From positions 248,001 through 312,000 of the forward strand of contig NZ_NGJN01000001.1 of assembly GCF_002266855.1 (NCBI RefSeq): DNA of 64,000 nt, read 5' to 3'. Source of the stretch: Winogradskyella aurantia. GTDB taxonomy: Bacteria; Bacteroidota; Bacteroidia; Flavobacteriales; Flavobacteriaceae. Shown here piece by piece: positions 8,172 to 16,795 of this stretch. Every line of letters starts with the position of its first letter. Within the stretch, counting starts at the first letter, position 1. The position numbers and the translations under genes are program-made. Under the pieces are notes generated by a model that did not search any database, was not told the DNA's origin, and saw only the letters and a list, made by a program, of their open reading frames with translations.

Positions 8172-9422
8172 ATGCAACACAAGAGTACATTCTTTTATGC
8201 CATAGGCCTCAGCTACAAAAAGGCTGACGCAGAGGTGCGCGGACATTTTAGTTTGAGCGATACGGCCAAGGAAGACGTATTAAAACAAGCTAAATCTAAC
8301 GGTATAGAAAGTCTTGTAGTAATATCTACCTGTAACCGTACTGAACTGTATGGTTTTGCTGAACATCCCTATCAGTTAATCCATCTTCTCTGTGAAAACA
8401 CAAAAGGTACTGTTGAAGAATTTCAAGAGGTAGCATACGTTTACAAAGCAAAAGAGGCTATTTCGCATATGTTTAGGGTAGGTTCTGGACTGGACAGTCA
8501 AATTCTTGGAGATTTTGAAATTATAAGCCAGTTAAAATCAGCAGCAAGACAGTCTAAAAAAGCCAATTTACTTAACTCTTTTTCAGAACGCTTAATAAAT
8601 GCTGTCATTCAGGCTAGTAAGCGCATTAAGAACGAAACCGAATTATCGTCTGGTGCAACTTCAGTATCGTTCGCCGCTGTGCAATATATAATGAACACTG
8701 TTGAAGGTATTTCAGATAAAAATATCCTTCTTTTCGGTACAGGAAAAATTGGCAGGAATACCTGTGAAAATTTAGTAAAGCATACGAAAAACTCCCATAT
8801 TACTTTAATAAATCGAACCAAAACTAAAGCTGAAGAGGTTGCCGGTAAGTTTAATCTTATCGTAAAGGATTTTGAAAGTTTAGAGGAGGAAGTTAATGCG
8901 GCAGATATTGTGATTGTTGCTACGGGAGCGCAAAACCCAACAGTACAAAAAGCGTTGATTTCAACTAACAAGCCCTTATTGTTTTTAGACTTATCGATTC
9001 CTAAAAATGTGAACGAAGATGTAAATGACCTCCGTAATGTGACTCTTGTCCACATGGATGATTTAGCTAAAATCACGGATAATACGTTGGAAAAACGCAA
9101 AACCTTTATTCCCACTGCAAAAAAAATCATTGATGAGGTCATGGGAGAATTCAATGGATGGCTAGACACCTTAAAATTCGTTCCAACAATTCAAGCTATT
9201 AAACATAAGCTTTCAGTTCTTACAACCACTGAAATAAATACGCAACGCAAAAAAATAAGCGACTTTAACGAGGACCAAGCAGAACTTATTAGCAATAACC
9301 TTATTCAAAAAATAACGAATCACTTCGCCCACCACCTGAAAGAGGATCAACACACCTCTGATGAGAGTATTGAGCTCATAAAAAAAATATTCCAGCTAGA
9401 AGAAACTACTGAAAATGTCTAA
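8172..9422 (+). CDS. hemA: Glutamyl-tRNA reductase
   Basis: A 416-residue NADPH-dependent enzyme that reduces glutamyl-tRNA to glutamate-1-semialdehyde, the committed step of the C5 route to haem. The catalytic Cys54 sits in ISTCNRTELYGF. HMFRVGSGLDSQILGDFEI is the family's conserved block. The NADP-binding stretch NILLFGTGKIGRNTCENL is followed by a C-terminal helical dimerisation domain. The hemL aminotransferase that should act next is not in the window. The gene opens the rightward haem operon and overlaps hemC-hemD by 8 nt. The enzyme is regulated by haem in other bacteria; nothing in this protein shows that directly. Confidence 0.97.
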   Translation: MQHKSTFFYAIGLSYKKADAEVRGHFSLSDTAKEDVLKQAKSNGIESLVVISTCNRTELYGFAEHPYQLIHLLCENTKGTVEEFQEVAYVYKAKEAISHMFRVGSGLDSQILGDFEIISQLKSAARQSKKANLLNSFSERLINAVIQASKRIKNETELSSGATSVSFAAVQYIMNTVEGISDKNILLFGTGKIGRNTCENLVKHTKNSHITLINRTKTKAEEVAGKFNLIVKDFESLEEEVNAADIVIVATGAQNPTVQKALISTNKPLLFLDLSIPKNVNEDVNDLRNVTLVHMDDLAKITDNTLEKRKTFIPTAKKIIDEVMGEFNGWLDTLKFVPTIQAIKHKLSVLTTTEINTQRKKISDFNEDQAELISNNLIQKITNHFAHHLKEDQHTSDESIELIKKIFQLEETTENV

Positions 9423-11004
9423 AGTGATTCGTATTGGCACACGAGATAGCGAACTTGCTATGTGGCAAGCTAAAACTGTCCAAGCACAACTTGAGCATCT
9501 CGGTCACAAAACCGATATAGTCCCTATAAAATCAACAGGAGATATTGTCCTGGATAAGCCTCTCTATGAATTAGGAATCACAGGTATTTTTACCAAAACC
9601 TTAGATATTGCTATGCTCAATGATGATATTGACATTGCGGTTCACTCATTGAAGGATGTCCCTACAAAACTACCAAAAGGGATTGTACAGGCAGCTGTAA
9701 TAAAACGCGGTAATGTAAATGATACCTTGGTATTTAAGAACAATGAAGAGTTCCTCTCAGCAAAAGATGCCATCATTGCAACCGGAAGTTTAAGACGACG
9801 TGCACAATGGCTTCATCGTTATCCTACCCACACGATTGTTGGGCTTAGGGGAAACGTGAATTCGAGACTACAGAAACTAGAGGACAATGAAGATTGGAAT
9901 GCTGCTATTTTTGCTGGGGCAGGGCTTGGACGACTCAATCTCACTCCTGAAAACGCTATAAATTTACACTGGATGATTCCAGCTCCAGCACAAGGAGCCA
10001 TTATGATTACCGCATTGGAAAGTGATGAGGAAATACAAACTATTTGTGCAGAAATCAATCATGAAGAAACAGAAATATGTACAAGTATTGAACGTGAATT
10101 TTTGAACCGGTTAGAGGGTGGCTGCACAGCGCCTATCGGAGCTTTGGCCTATATAAAGAATGAGGAAGTTAATTTTAAGGGTATTTTACTGAGTAAAGAC
10201 GGCACCAAAAAAATTGAAGTTACCAAAGTTGTTGAGCTTGGTAAACATCAGAACATAGCTGAATTCTGTGCGGATTATATTATAAGTAAAGGTGGAAACT
10301 CATTAATGGACAGTATTAAGCGCGATACGAAAACCGTAAACATCTATTCCACCAAAAAATTAACTGATGACCAACTTCAGTTGTTTCACAATGATGTGGT
10401 TGCCAATAGTAATGATGCCATAAAAATAAGTTTAAACAGACTCCCTCGAAGTGTTATTAAAAATGAAATTGAGAACGTAGTCATCACAAGTAAAAATACA
10501 GTGGAAGCCTTATTGCATAACTTTTCTTCAATAGAATTGCAATTTAAAAACATCTATTGTGTAGGCAGGCGCACCAAACGTATGGTACAGAAGCGCATTG
10601 GTGAAGTAAAACACACTGAACCTAATGCAAAGAAACTTGCTGAATATCTTGTAGAATATCTCGAAGGTACAGAAGTCACTTATTTCTGTAGTGATCTGCG
10701 ACTAGACCATTTACCAAAAATTCTCTCAGAACATAGTATTAAAGTTAACGAAATTGAAGCCTATCAAACCAAGTTTGATGCAGAAAAGGTAGAATCAGCG
10801 CTCGAAGGTGTTATGTTCTTTAGTCCTTCAACGGTTGAGAGTTTCATGAAACAAAACAAAGCCAGTGGAATAGCCTTCTGCATTGGAGAGACTACCGCAC
10901 TTGCTGCAAAAAATTACTTTAAGAATACGCGTATCGCAAAAGTGCCGACCGTAGAAAGCGTTATTGAGCTTGTTAATGATTATTTTATGGCTATTGGCCC
11001 TTAG
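9415..11004 (+). CDS. hemCD: Fused porphobilinogen deaminase / uroporphyrinogen-III synthase
   Basis: A 529-residue two-domain protein. Residues 1 to about 300 are porphobilinogen deaminase (HemC): RIGTRDSELAMWQAK at the N-terminus, SLRRRAQW in the substrate site, and Cys237 in LEGGCTAPIG, which carries the dipyrromethane cofactor. Residues from about 310 to 529 resemble uroporphyrinogen-III synthase (HemD), a weakly conserved family, with a final stretch FFSPSTVESF and ACT-like spacing to FCIGETTALAAKN. The fusion channels hydroxymethylbilane directly to ring closure. The last codons (MAIGP, stop) fall inside a 7-bp repeat array flanking the next gene, so the extreme C-terminus may be altered by its insertion. 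Confidence 0.93.
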   Translation: MSKVIRIGTRDSELAMWQAKTVQAQLEHLGHKTDIVPIKSTGDIVLDKPLYELGITGIFTKTLDIAMLNDDIDIAVHSLKDVPTKLPKGIVQAAVIKRGNVNDTLVFKNNEEFLSAKDAIIATGSLRRRAQWLHRYPTHTIVGLRGNVNSRLQKLEDNEDWNAAIFAGAGLGRLNLTPENAINLHWMIPAPAQGAIMITALESDEEIQTICAEINHEETEICTSIEREFLNRLEGGCTAPIGALAYIKNEEVNFKGILLSKDGTKKIEVTKVVELGKHQNIAEFCADYIISKGGNSLMDSIKRDTKTVNIYSTKKLTDDQLQLFHNDVVANSNDAIKISLNRLPRSVIKNEIENVVITSKNTVEALLHNFSSIELQFKNIYCVGRRTKRMVQKRIGEVKHTEPNAKKLAEYLVEYLEGTEVTYFCSDLRLDHLPKILSEHSIKVNEIEAYQTKFDAEKVESALEGVMFFSPSTVESFMKQNKASGIAFCIGETTALAAKNYFKNTRIAKVPTVESVIELVNDYFMAIGP

Positions 11005-11028
11005 CCTTTCGTTTATAGCAAATAGCTC
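10988..11028. repeat. Degenerate 7-bp repeat array, left flank of the four-helix-bundle gene
   Basis: The plus strand reads as successive heptads GGCTATT, GGCCCTT, AGCCTTT, CGTTTAT, AGCAAAT and AGCTCTA, fitting a loose RGCTWTT consensus. GGCTATTGGCC at 10988-10998 is the exact reverse complement of GGCCAATAGCC at 11414-11424 on the far side of the gene. The array includes the hemC-hemD stop codon. Confidence 0.65.
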
Positions 11029-11049
11029 TACTAATAAAATCGTTATGAA

Positions 11050-11406
11050 TTGAGAAACTTTAGAACACTTGACATTTGGAAAAACGGAATTAAAATTGTT
11101 AATGCCATTTATTTACTTTCTGAAAAGCTACCTTCTGAAGAAAAATTTGGAATAAGAAGTCAAATAACGAGGGCTGCAATCGCAGTTCCTTCGAATATAG
11201 CTGAAGGTTGCAGTAGAAATAGTGAAATTGAGTTTAAACGGTTTCTTGAGATTGCTATGGGTTCACTTTTTGAAGTTGAAACACAACTTGTAATATGCCA
11301 AGAATTAGGTTTCATTTCAATTCAAGAACTTAAAACCATCTTCGAACTTCTTCATAAAGAGGCTAGAATGATTAATAGCTTAATTAACAGAATAAAGAAC
11401 AACTAA
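11050..11406 (+). CDS. Four-helix-bundle protein (23S rRNA intervening-sequence / S23 type)
   Basis: A 118-residue protein beginning MRNFRTLDIWKNG with the family's central SQITRAAIAVPSNIAEG (about residues 37-53) and an all-helical remainder. Such proteins are named from open frames in 23S rRNA intervening sequences and share a fold with the Avd protein of diversity-generating retroelements; their function is unknown. The start is TTG at 11050. An ATG-AAT-TGA mini-frame at 11045-11053 ends across that TTG, so reinitiation is possible. Homologues usually start at the equivalent MRNF, suggesting an ATG-to-TTG change. It interrupts the hem operon and is flanked by inverted 7-bp repeat arrays, which suggests a mobile or once-mobile unit. 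Confidence 0.85.
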   Translation: MRNFRTLDIWKNGIKIVNAIYLLSEKLPSEEKFGIRSQITRAAIAVPSNIAEGCSRNSEIEFKRFLEIAMGSLFEVETQLVICQELGFISIQELKTIFELLHKEARMINSLINRIKNN

Positions 11407-11412
11407 AAAATA

Positions 11413-11449
11413 ATGGCCAATAGCCCAAAGCTAAAAGCCAAAAGCGTTT
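11413..11449. repeat. Degenerate 7-bp repeat array, right flank of the four-helix-bundle gene
   Basis: On the plus strand, after TGG, the sequence reads as CCAATAG, CCCAAAG, CTAAAAG, CCAAAAG and a partial copy, a 7-bp period. On the minus strand these are RGCTWTT-like heptads, inverted relative to the left array. The array lies before the preferred hemE start; reading hemE from the earlier in-frame ATG would translate it as [12 protein letters not shown]. Confidence 0.65.
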
Positions 11450-11451
11450 AT

Positions 11452-12477
11452 ATGATTAAAAACGATTTATATCTGCGGGCACTAAAGGGTGAAACTGTTG
11501 AACGACCACCAGTGTGGATGATGCGTCAAGCAGGCCGCTACTTGCCAGAATTCATGGAAATAAAGGCCAAATACGATTTCTTTACTAGATGTCGCACCCC
11601 TGAACTAGCCAGCGAAATTACAGTTCAGCCCATAAGGCGCTATGGTATGGATGCCGCTATTTTATTTTCAGATATCTTGGTTATACCACAAGCTATGAAT
11701 ATTGAGGTTGAGATGAAACCTAATTTTGGCCCCTACTTACCTAAGCCTGTGCGTACGCAACAAGATGTGGACAATGTAATTATTCCAGATGTTACCATCG
11801 AACTCGATTATGTGATGCAAGCCATTAAAGCAACAAAGGAACTTCTCAACGATGACATTCCTTTAATAGGTTTTGCAGGTTCCCCGTGGACTATTCTATG
11901 CTATTGTGTTCAAGGGCAAGGCAGCAAAAACTTTGATAAAGCCAAACAGTTTTGTTTTACCAATCCAGTAGGGGCTCACCAATTGTTACAAAAAATAACA
12001 GATACGACGATTGCCTACCTAAAGGAAAAAGTAAAAGCAGGCTGCAACGCTGTACAAATTTTCGATTCTTGGGGAGGTATGTTATCGCCAGTAGATTATC
12101 AAGAATTTTCATGGCAATATATTAACCAAATCATTGAAGCTTTAAAAGATGATGCGCCGGTCGTGGCTTTTGGCAAAGGCTGTTGGTTCGCCTTAGGTGA
12201 GATGGCAAAATCTAATGCCTCTGCATTGGGGATTGATTGGACTTGCTCAGCCAGAAATGCGCGCTACCTTACAGGAGGTAATATTACGCTTCAAGGTAAT
12301 TTTGATCCATCTCGGTTATTTTCCCCACCTGCTGAAATAAAAAAAATGGTACACCAAATGATAACTGAATTTGGAAAAGACAAATACATTGTAAATTTAG
12401 GGCATGGTATTTTACCTAACATTCCGTTGGATAATGCCAAAGCTTTTATAGATGCAGTGAAGGACTATCATGTTTAA
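11452..12477 (+). CDS. hemE: Uroporphyrinogen decarboxylase
   Basis: A 341-residue enzyme that removes four carboxyl groups from uroporphyrinogen III to give coproporphyrinogen III. Near the N-terminus it has [18 protein letters not shown], the family signature with the substrate-binding Arg residues. [19 protein letters not shown] and the C-terminal FNLGHGI-like [11 protein letters not shown] follow. The start is placed at ATG 11452 ([14 protein letters not shown]), where family members begin. An in-frame ATG at 11413 would add 13 residues made entirely of the 7-bp repeat. It overlaps the next gene by 8 nt. Confidence 0.95.
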   Translation: MIKNDLYLRALKGETVERPPVWMMRQAGRYLPEFMEIKAKYDFFTRCRTPELASEITVQPIRRYGMDAAILFSDILVIPQAMNIEVEMKPNFGPYLPKPVRTQQDVDNVIIPDVTIELDYVMQAIKATKELLNDDIPLIGFAGSPWTILCYCVQGQGSKNFDKAKQFCFTNPVGAHQLLQKITDTTIAYLKEKVKAGCNAVQIFDSWGGMLSPVDYQEFSWQYINQIIEALKDDAPVVAFGKGCWFALGEMAKSNASALGIDWTCSARNARYLTGGNITLQGNFDPSRLFSPPAEIKKMVHQMITEFGKDKYIVNLGHGILPNIPLDNAKAFIDAVKDYHV

Positions 12478-13225
12478 AACTATTTTATCCGGATTACAAG
12501 CCTACTCAGGCGGTTTTGCATTAATTTCAAAATTGAAATTGTGGAGCTACTTCGCTATTCCTATTTTAATAAGTATTGTAGTCGCTCTCCTTATTATTTC
12601 TGCAGCCTATGGCTGGTCAGACAATCTTGGTGAATGGATTGCTAACGTTTGGGTTTGGGAATGGGGAAAATCAGCTTTTACTACCATAGGCACCATAGTA
12701 GGCGGATTAGTAATCATTGTTATTGGTCTTATACTATTTAAACATATCATCATGGCCTTATCTGCGCCATTTATGAGTCCGGTGTCAGAAAAAATTGAAG
12801 CCTATATCACCAACTCTGAAAGTGTCACCAGTAGAAAAACTACATTTATGTCCCAACTCTGGCGAGGCATAAAGATAAATGGCAGAAATTTAATTATGGA
12901 ATTAGTGTTGACCGTTCCGATTTTACTCCTCAAGTTTATTCCCATCGTTAATATTTTTTCAACAGTATTATTGTTTTTGGTTCAAGCGTATTACGCAGGA
13001 TTTGGAAATTTAGATTACACTTTAGAGCGGCATTTTTCCTATAAAGAGAGTATTGCATTCGTTAAAAAACATCGCGGTCTTTCCATTGGAAATGGTATTG
13101 GTTTTTTATTATTACTATTGATTCCAGTTGTCGGTGTTGTTTTAGTTCTACCCTTATCCGTAACAGCAGCATCAGTCTCAACAGTTAAAGTTTTAAAATC
13201 TGAACATAACGCACTAAAGCCATAA
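12470..13225 (+). CDS. EI24/CysZ-like membrane protein
   Basis: A 251-residue membrane protein with about four or five hydrophobic segments (near residues 25-50, 75-105, 145-175 and 205-235). The N-terminal [21 protein letters not shown] and [12 protein letters not shown] resemble the EI24 domain family, which includes the sulfate permease CysZ. Transport of sulfate is not implied. It begins inside the end of hemE and is followed by hemF after 10 nt, so it is embedded in the haem operon; its role there is unknown. Confidence 0.75.
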   Translation: MFKTILSGLQAYSGGFALISKLKLWSYFAIPILISIVVALLIISAAYGWSDNLGEWIANVWVWEWGKSAFTTIGTIVGGLVIIVIGLILFKHIIMALSAPFMSPVSEKIEAYITNSESVTSRKTTFMSQLWRGIKINGRNLIMELVLTVPILLLKFIPIVNIFSTVLLFLVQAYYAGFGNLDYTLERHFSYKESIAFVKKHRGLSIGNGIGFLLLLLIPVVGVVLVLPLSVTAASVSTVKVLKSEHNALKP

Positions 13226-13235
13226 GACTTTTCAA

Positions 13236-14144
13236 ATGACTCTAAAAGACAGGTTTTATAATTATATACAGGATTTACAGGACACTATAACCTCAGAACT
13301 CGAAGTCATTGATGGTAAGGCCAAATTCAGGCAAGACCTGTGGAAACGCCCGGAGGGTGGTGGTGGTCGCACACGCGTTATTGAAAATGGTAATGTCTTT
13401 GAAAAAGGCGGTGTCAATATTTCAGGTGTTCACGGTAAACTTCCAGAATCAATGCAGCAATATTTTGGAGTTGAGGATGCCGATTTTTTTGCCTGTGGCT
13501 TAAGTTTAGTATTACACCCAAAAAATCCTATGGTTCCTACGGTACATGCCAACTGGCGTTATTTTGAAATGTATGACAAAACGGGAAACATCGTAAATCA
13601 GTGGTTTGGAGGCGGCCAAGATTTAACGCCTTATTATTTATTTGAAGAAGATGCCAAGCATTTTCATGAGGTTTGCAAATCTGCTTGCGATAAGCACAAT
13701 TCTAATTTTTACTTAAATTATAAAGGGCGTTGCGATGATTATTTCTACAATGCCCATAGAAATGAAGGGAGAGGGATAGGTGGATTGTTTTTTGATTACT
13801 GTAAAGCTTCAAAAGATATGAATATGCAAAACTGGTACGATTTTGTAACAGAAGTTGGCGATAGTTTCTTAGAAGCTTATGTGCCCATAGTTAAAAAACG
13901 CAAAGATTTACCCTATACCAAAGCTCAACGCGATTGGCAAGAAATTAGACGTGGCCGTTATGTAGAGTTTAATTTAGTGCATGATAAAGGCACCTTATTC
14001 GGACTAAAAACTAATGGACGAATAGAAAGTATTCTAATGAGTTTACCACCACATGTGCAATGGGTCTATGATCACCAGCCCGAAGCTGGAAGCGAGGAAG
14101 AAAAACTAATCAAGGTATTAAAGAAACCTAAAAATTGGATATAA
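13236..14144 (+). CDS. hemF: Oxygen-dependent coproporphyrinogen III oxidase
   Basis: A 302-residue enzyme that converts coproporphyrinogen III to protoporphyrinogen IX with O2, so at least microaerobic growth is implied. It shows the family blocks RTRVIENGNVFEKGGVNISG (about residues 45-64), PTVHANWRYFE with the conserved His104, and WFGGGQDLTPYYLFEEDAKH. RRGRYVEFNLVHDKGTLFGL near residue 235 and an SLPPHVQW block near 268 complete the match. It lies 10 nt after the EI24-like gene and 3 nt before hemB. Confidence 0.97.
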   Translation: MTLKDRFYNYIQDLQDTITSELEVIDGKAKFRQDLWKRPEGGGGRTRVIENGNVFEKGGVNISGVHGKLPESMQQYFGVEDADFFACGLSLVLHPKNPMVPTVHANWRYFEMYDKTGNIVNQWFGGGQDLTPYYLFEEDAKHFHEVCKSACDKHNSNFYLNYKGRCDDYFYNAHRNEGRGIGGLFFDYCKASKDMNMQNWYDFVTEVGDSFLEAYVPIVKKRKDLPYTKAQRDWQEIRRGRYVEFNLVHDKGTLFGLKTNGRIESILMSLPPHVQWVYDHQPEAGSEEEKLIKVLKKPKNWI

Positions 14145-14147
14145 ATT

Positions 14148-15137
14148 ATGTTCCCAATTAGAAGAAACAGACGCCTAAGAAACAATGAGGCTATAAGAAG
14201 TTTAGTTCGAGAAACTATAATAACACCAAATGATTTTTTAGTCCCTCTTTTTATAGTTGAAGGACGAGGTGTTAAAGAAGAAATTGGGTCTATGCCCAAT
14301 TATTATCGCTTTAGTCTGGATCTATTGAAAGATGAAGTTAAAACGCTTTGGAATTTGGGATTAAAATCTGTTTTACTGTTTGTAAAAGTAGATGACAAAT
14401 TGAAAGACAATAAAGGCACTGAAGCTCTAAATCCAAATGGCTTGATGCAACGCGCTATTAAAACCGTAAAAGACGTTTGCCCAGAAATGTTGGTGATGAC
14501 CGATGTGGCTTTAGATCCATTTTCATCTTACGGACACGATGGGATTGTTGAAGGTGGAAAAATAATAAACGATGCTACGGTTGAAGTTTTAGCCGAAATG
14601 AGTATTTCTCATGCTGAAGCCGGAGCTAATTTTGTGGCGCCGAGCGATATGATGGATGGTCGGATTCTTGCTATTCGTGAAGCTTTAGACCAATCTAATT
14701 ATATAGAAACGGGGATAATGAGCTATTCGGCAAAATATGCCTCTGCCTTTTATGGGCCCTTTAGAGATGCTTTAGATTCCGCTCCTGTAGACATGGTAGA
14801 TATCCCTAAAGATAAAAAAACCTATCAGATGGATTTTGCTAACAGAGACGAAGCTATTCGAGAAACCGAAATGGATATTAATGAAGGTGCAGATATTGTG
14901 ATGGTCAAACCTGGCTTATGTTATTTAGATATTGTCAGGGACCTTAGAAATAATTTTGAAATTCCTATTGCAGTATATCAGGTCTCTGGTGAATATGCCA
15001 TGCTGAAAGCTGCTGCCGAAAAAGGATGGTTAAACCATGATAGCGTGATGTTAGAGCAGGTTACCTCAATTAAAAGAGCTGGTGCAGATATTATTGCAAG
15101 CTATTTTGCTAAAGATGTAGTGAAGTTAATTTCGTAA
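14148..15137 (+). CDS. hemB: Delta-aminolevulinic acid dehydratase (porphobilinogen synthase)
   Basis: A 329-residue enzyme that condenses two 5-aminolevulinate molecules to porphobilinogen. The two active-site lysines are in SYSAKYAS (Lys196) and VMVKPGLCYLD (Lys254, the Schiff-base residue). The metal-site stretch reads TDVALDPFSSYGHDG, without the Cys triad of Zn2+-dependent enzymes, so this belongs to the Cys-less, Mg2+-type class. It follows hemF by 3 nt and appears to close the biosynthetic part of the operon. Confidence 0.96.
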   Translation: MFPIRRNRRLRNNEAIRSLVRETIITPNDFLVPLFIVEGRGVKEEIGSMPNYYRFSLDLLKDEVKTLWNLGLKSVLLFVKVDDKLKDNKGTEALNPNGLMQRAIKTVKDVCPEMLVMTDVALDPFSSYGHDGIVEGGKIINDATVEVLAEMSISHAEAGANFVAPSDMMDGRILAIREALDQSNYIETGIMSYSAKYASAFYGPFRDALDSAPVDMVDIPKDKKTYQMDFANRDEAIRETEMDINEGADIVMVKPGLCYLDIVRDLRNNFEIPIAVYQVSGEYAMLKAAAEKGWLNHDSVMLEQVTSIKRAGADIIASYFAKDVVKLIS

Positions 15138-15166
15138 CTTCGCAAAACTTAAATTCAAATGCATTA

Positions 15167-16285
15167 ATGGGCTTACTCATTTTTTACGCCATTATTTCTA
15201 TTTTCTTTTCTTTTTTGTGTTCCATTTTAGAGGCTGTATTGCTCAGCATTACACCCACCTTTATCAATGTAAAAAAGAAAGAAGGCAAAGTGTATGCACA
15301 AGAACTTGAGGATTTAAAGAAAGATGTTGATCGTCCGTTAATTGCTATTCTTACCTTAAATACTATAGCACACACCGTCGGAGCGATCTTGGTTGGTGTT
15401 CAAGCGAAAGTGGCCTATGCCGAATCTTATGGTAGTCAGACCCAACGTATTATGGGCATTCAGTTTACTGAAGATGTCATGGTTGGAGTTGTTTCTACCG
15501 TAATGACTATTCTCATATTGGTAGCTTCAGAAATCATCCCTAAGACTATTGGTGCGACGTATTGGAAACAATTGGCCAATTTTACGGCGAAAGCCTTACA
15601 TGTACTTATTTTTCCCTTAAAATGGACAGGTATTTTGTGGCTTTTGCAATTAACCACAAAACTTATAGGTGGCAAGGGCCACGGGAGTGTATTGAGTCGT
15701 GAAGGATTTGCAGCTATGGCTGATATAGCACGTGAGGAAGGTGTGTTTGAAGAAAATGAGAGCAAGGTTATTAAAAACCTATTAACCTTTAAGGATGTGC
15801 AGGCCAAAGACATTATGACCCCTAGAACCGTTATGAAAACTGATAACGAGGAGACAGCTATTTCAACTTTTTTTAATGAGAATCAAAATATCAGATTTTC
15901 CCGTATCCCTGTTTATACGGATGAGTCCGATAATATCACCGGACTTGTTTTAAAAGATGAGGTATTTAAGGAGATGGCTCTAGGCAATGGCACAAAAAAA
16001 TTATCAGAAATTAAACGAAATATTATTATTGTAAATCGTAGTACACCCATACCTAAACTTTTTGAGCAGCTGGTGGAAAGTCGAAACCATATGGCTCTGG
16101 TCGTAGACGAATACGGGTCGGTAAGCGGTTTGGTTACAATGGAAGATGTTATCGAGACCCTTCTAGGTCTTGAAATTATGGATGAAAGCGACAATGTTTC
16201 CGACTTACAATTATTAGCAAGACGCAGCTGGGAAGCCAGAGCTAAGCGTTTGGGGCTCATTGAAAATACCAGTTCTGAACCTTAA
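15167..16285 (+). CDS. CNNM/DUF21 and CBS-domain membrane protein (TlyC/CorB-like)
   Basis: A 372-residue protein with an N-terminal DUF21/CNNM membrane domain (residues 1 to about 180, including LNTIAHTVGAILVG) and a CBS pair at about residues 200-335 (DIMTPRTVM and SGLVTMEDVIETLLG). The family includes Mg2+/Co2+ transport or efflux factors. The usual C-terminal CorC_HlyC domain is absent; the protein ends about 35 residues after the second CBS motif. It begins 29 nt after hemB. Mg2+ handling next to a Mg2+-type HemB is suggestive but unproven. Confidence 0.85.
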   Translation: MGLLIFYAIISIFFSFLCSILEAVLLSITPTFINVKKKEGKVYAQELEDLKKDVDRPLIAILTLNTIAHTVGAILVGVQAKVAYAESYGSQTQRIMGIQFTEDVMVGVVSTVMTILILVASEIIPKTIGATYWKQLANFTAKALHVLIFPLKWTGILWLLQLTTKLIGGKGHGSVLSREGFAAMADIAREEGVFEENESKVIKNLLTFKDVQAKDIMTPRTVMKTDNEETAISTFFNENQNIRFSRIPVYTDESDNITGLVLKDEVFKEMALGNGTKKLSEIKRNIIIVNRSTPIPKLFEQLVESRNHMALVVDEYGSVSGLVTMEDVIETLLGLEIMDESDNVSDLQLLARRSWEARAKRLGLIENTSSEP

Positions 16286-16758
16286 TGCCAACTTGTTACA
16301 TTGAAACACCATTAGGATGCGCTAAAATTGTCGGTGACGAAAAGGGTATTTCATCCCTAACTATAGTGGGTACACAAAAAAACAGGTCAGAAATTATTGC
16401 TAGTGAACTTGAAGATTGTGTTGAGCAGGTCGAGGCCTATTTCAGCAATCAATTGACTCAGTTCAACTTAACCTTAAACCCCCATGGCGCCGCATTTCAA
16501 AAAATGGTGTGGCGGGAGTTACAGACCGTCCCTTATGGTACAACCATGTCCTATAGAGAGCTATCCAAAAAAATTGGTAATGTAAAAGCTATACGAGCAA
16601 TTGCCAATGCCAACGCAAAAAACCCAATTTGGATTATTGTTCCATGTCACCGTATCATTGGTAGTAACGGTAGTTTAACAGGTTATGCTAGTGGACTTCA
16701 TAGAAAGCAATGGCTACTCAACCATGAAAGCAAATACAAACAAGAATCACTTTTTTAA
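16285..16758 (+). CDS. ogt: Methylated-DNA--protein-cysteine methyltransferase
   Basis: A 157-residue suicide repair enzyme that transfers the alkyl group from O6-alkylguanine to its own cysteine. The active site IVPCHRIIG contains the acceptor Cys121, and FQKMVWRELQTVPYGTTMSY is the DNA-binding helix-turn-helix region with RAIANANAKNP following. The length matches the Ogt subfamily without an Ada regulatory domain. Its ATG overlaps the upstream stop as TAATG. Confidence 0.94.
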   Translation: MPTCYIETPLGCAKIVGDEKGISSLTIVGTQKNRSEIIASELEDCVEQVEAYFSNQLTQFNLTLNPHGAAFQKMVWRELQTVPYGTTMSYRELSKKIGNVKAIRAIANANAKNPIWIIVPCHRIIGSNGSLTGYASGLHRKQWLLNHESKYKQESLF

Positions 16759-16795
16759 ACTGACTTTCACTATATTTATTTCTTAAATCATCATT

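Noticed and set aside
11045-11053. ATG-AAT-TGA mini-frame as a leader peptide
   Set aside because: Two codons only, with no further support; mentioned with the TTG start but not called as a gene.
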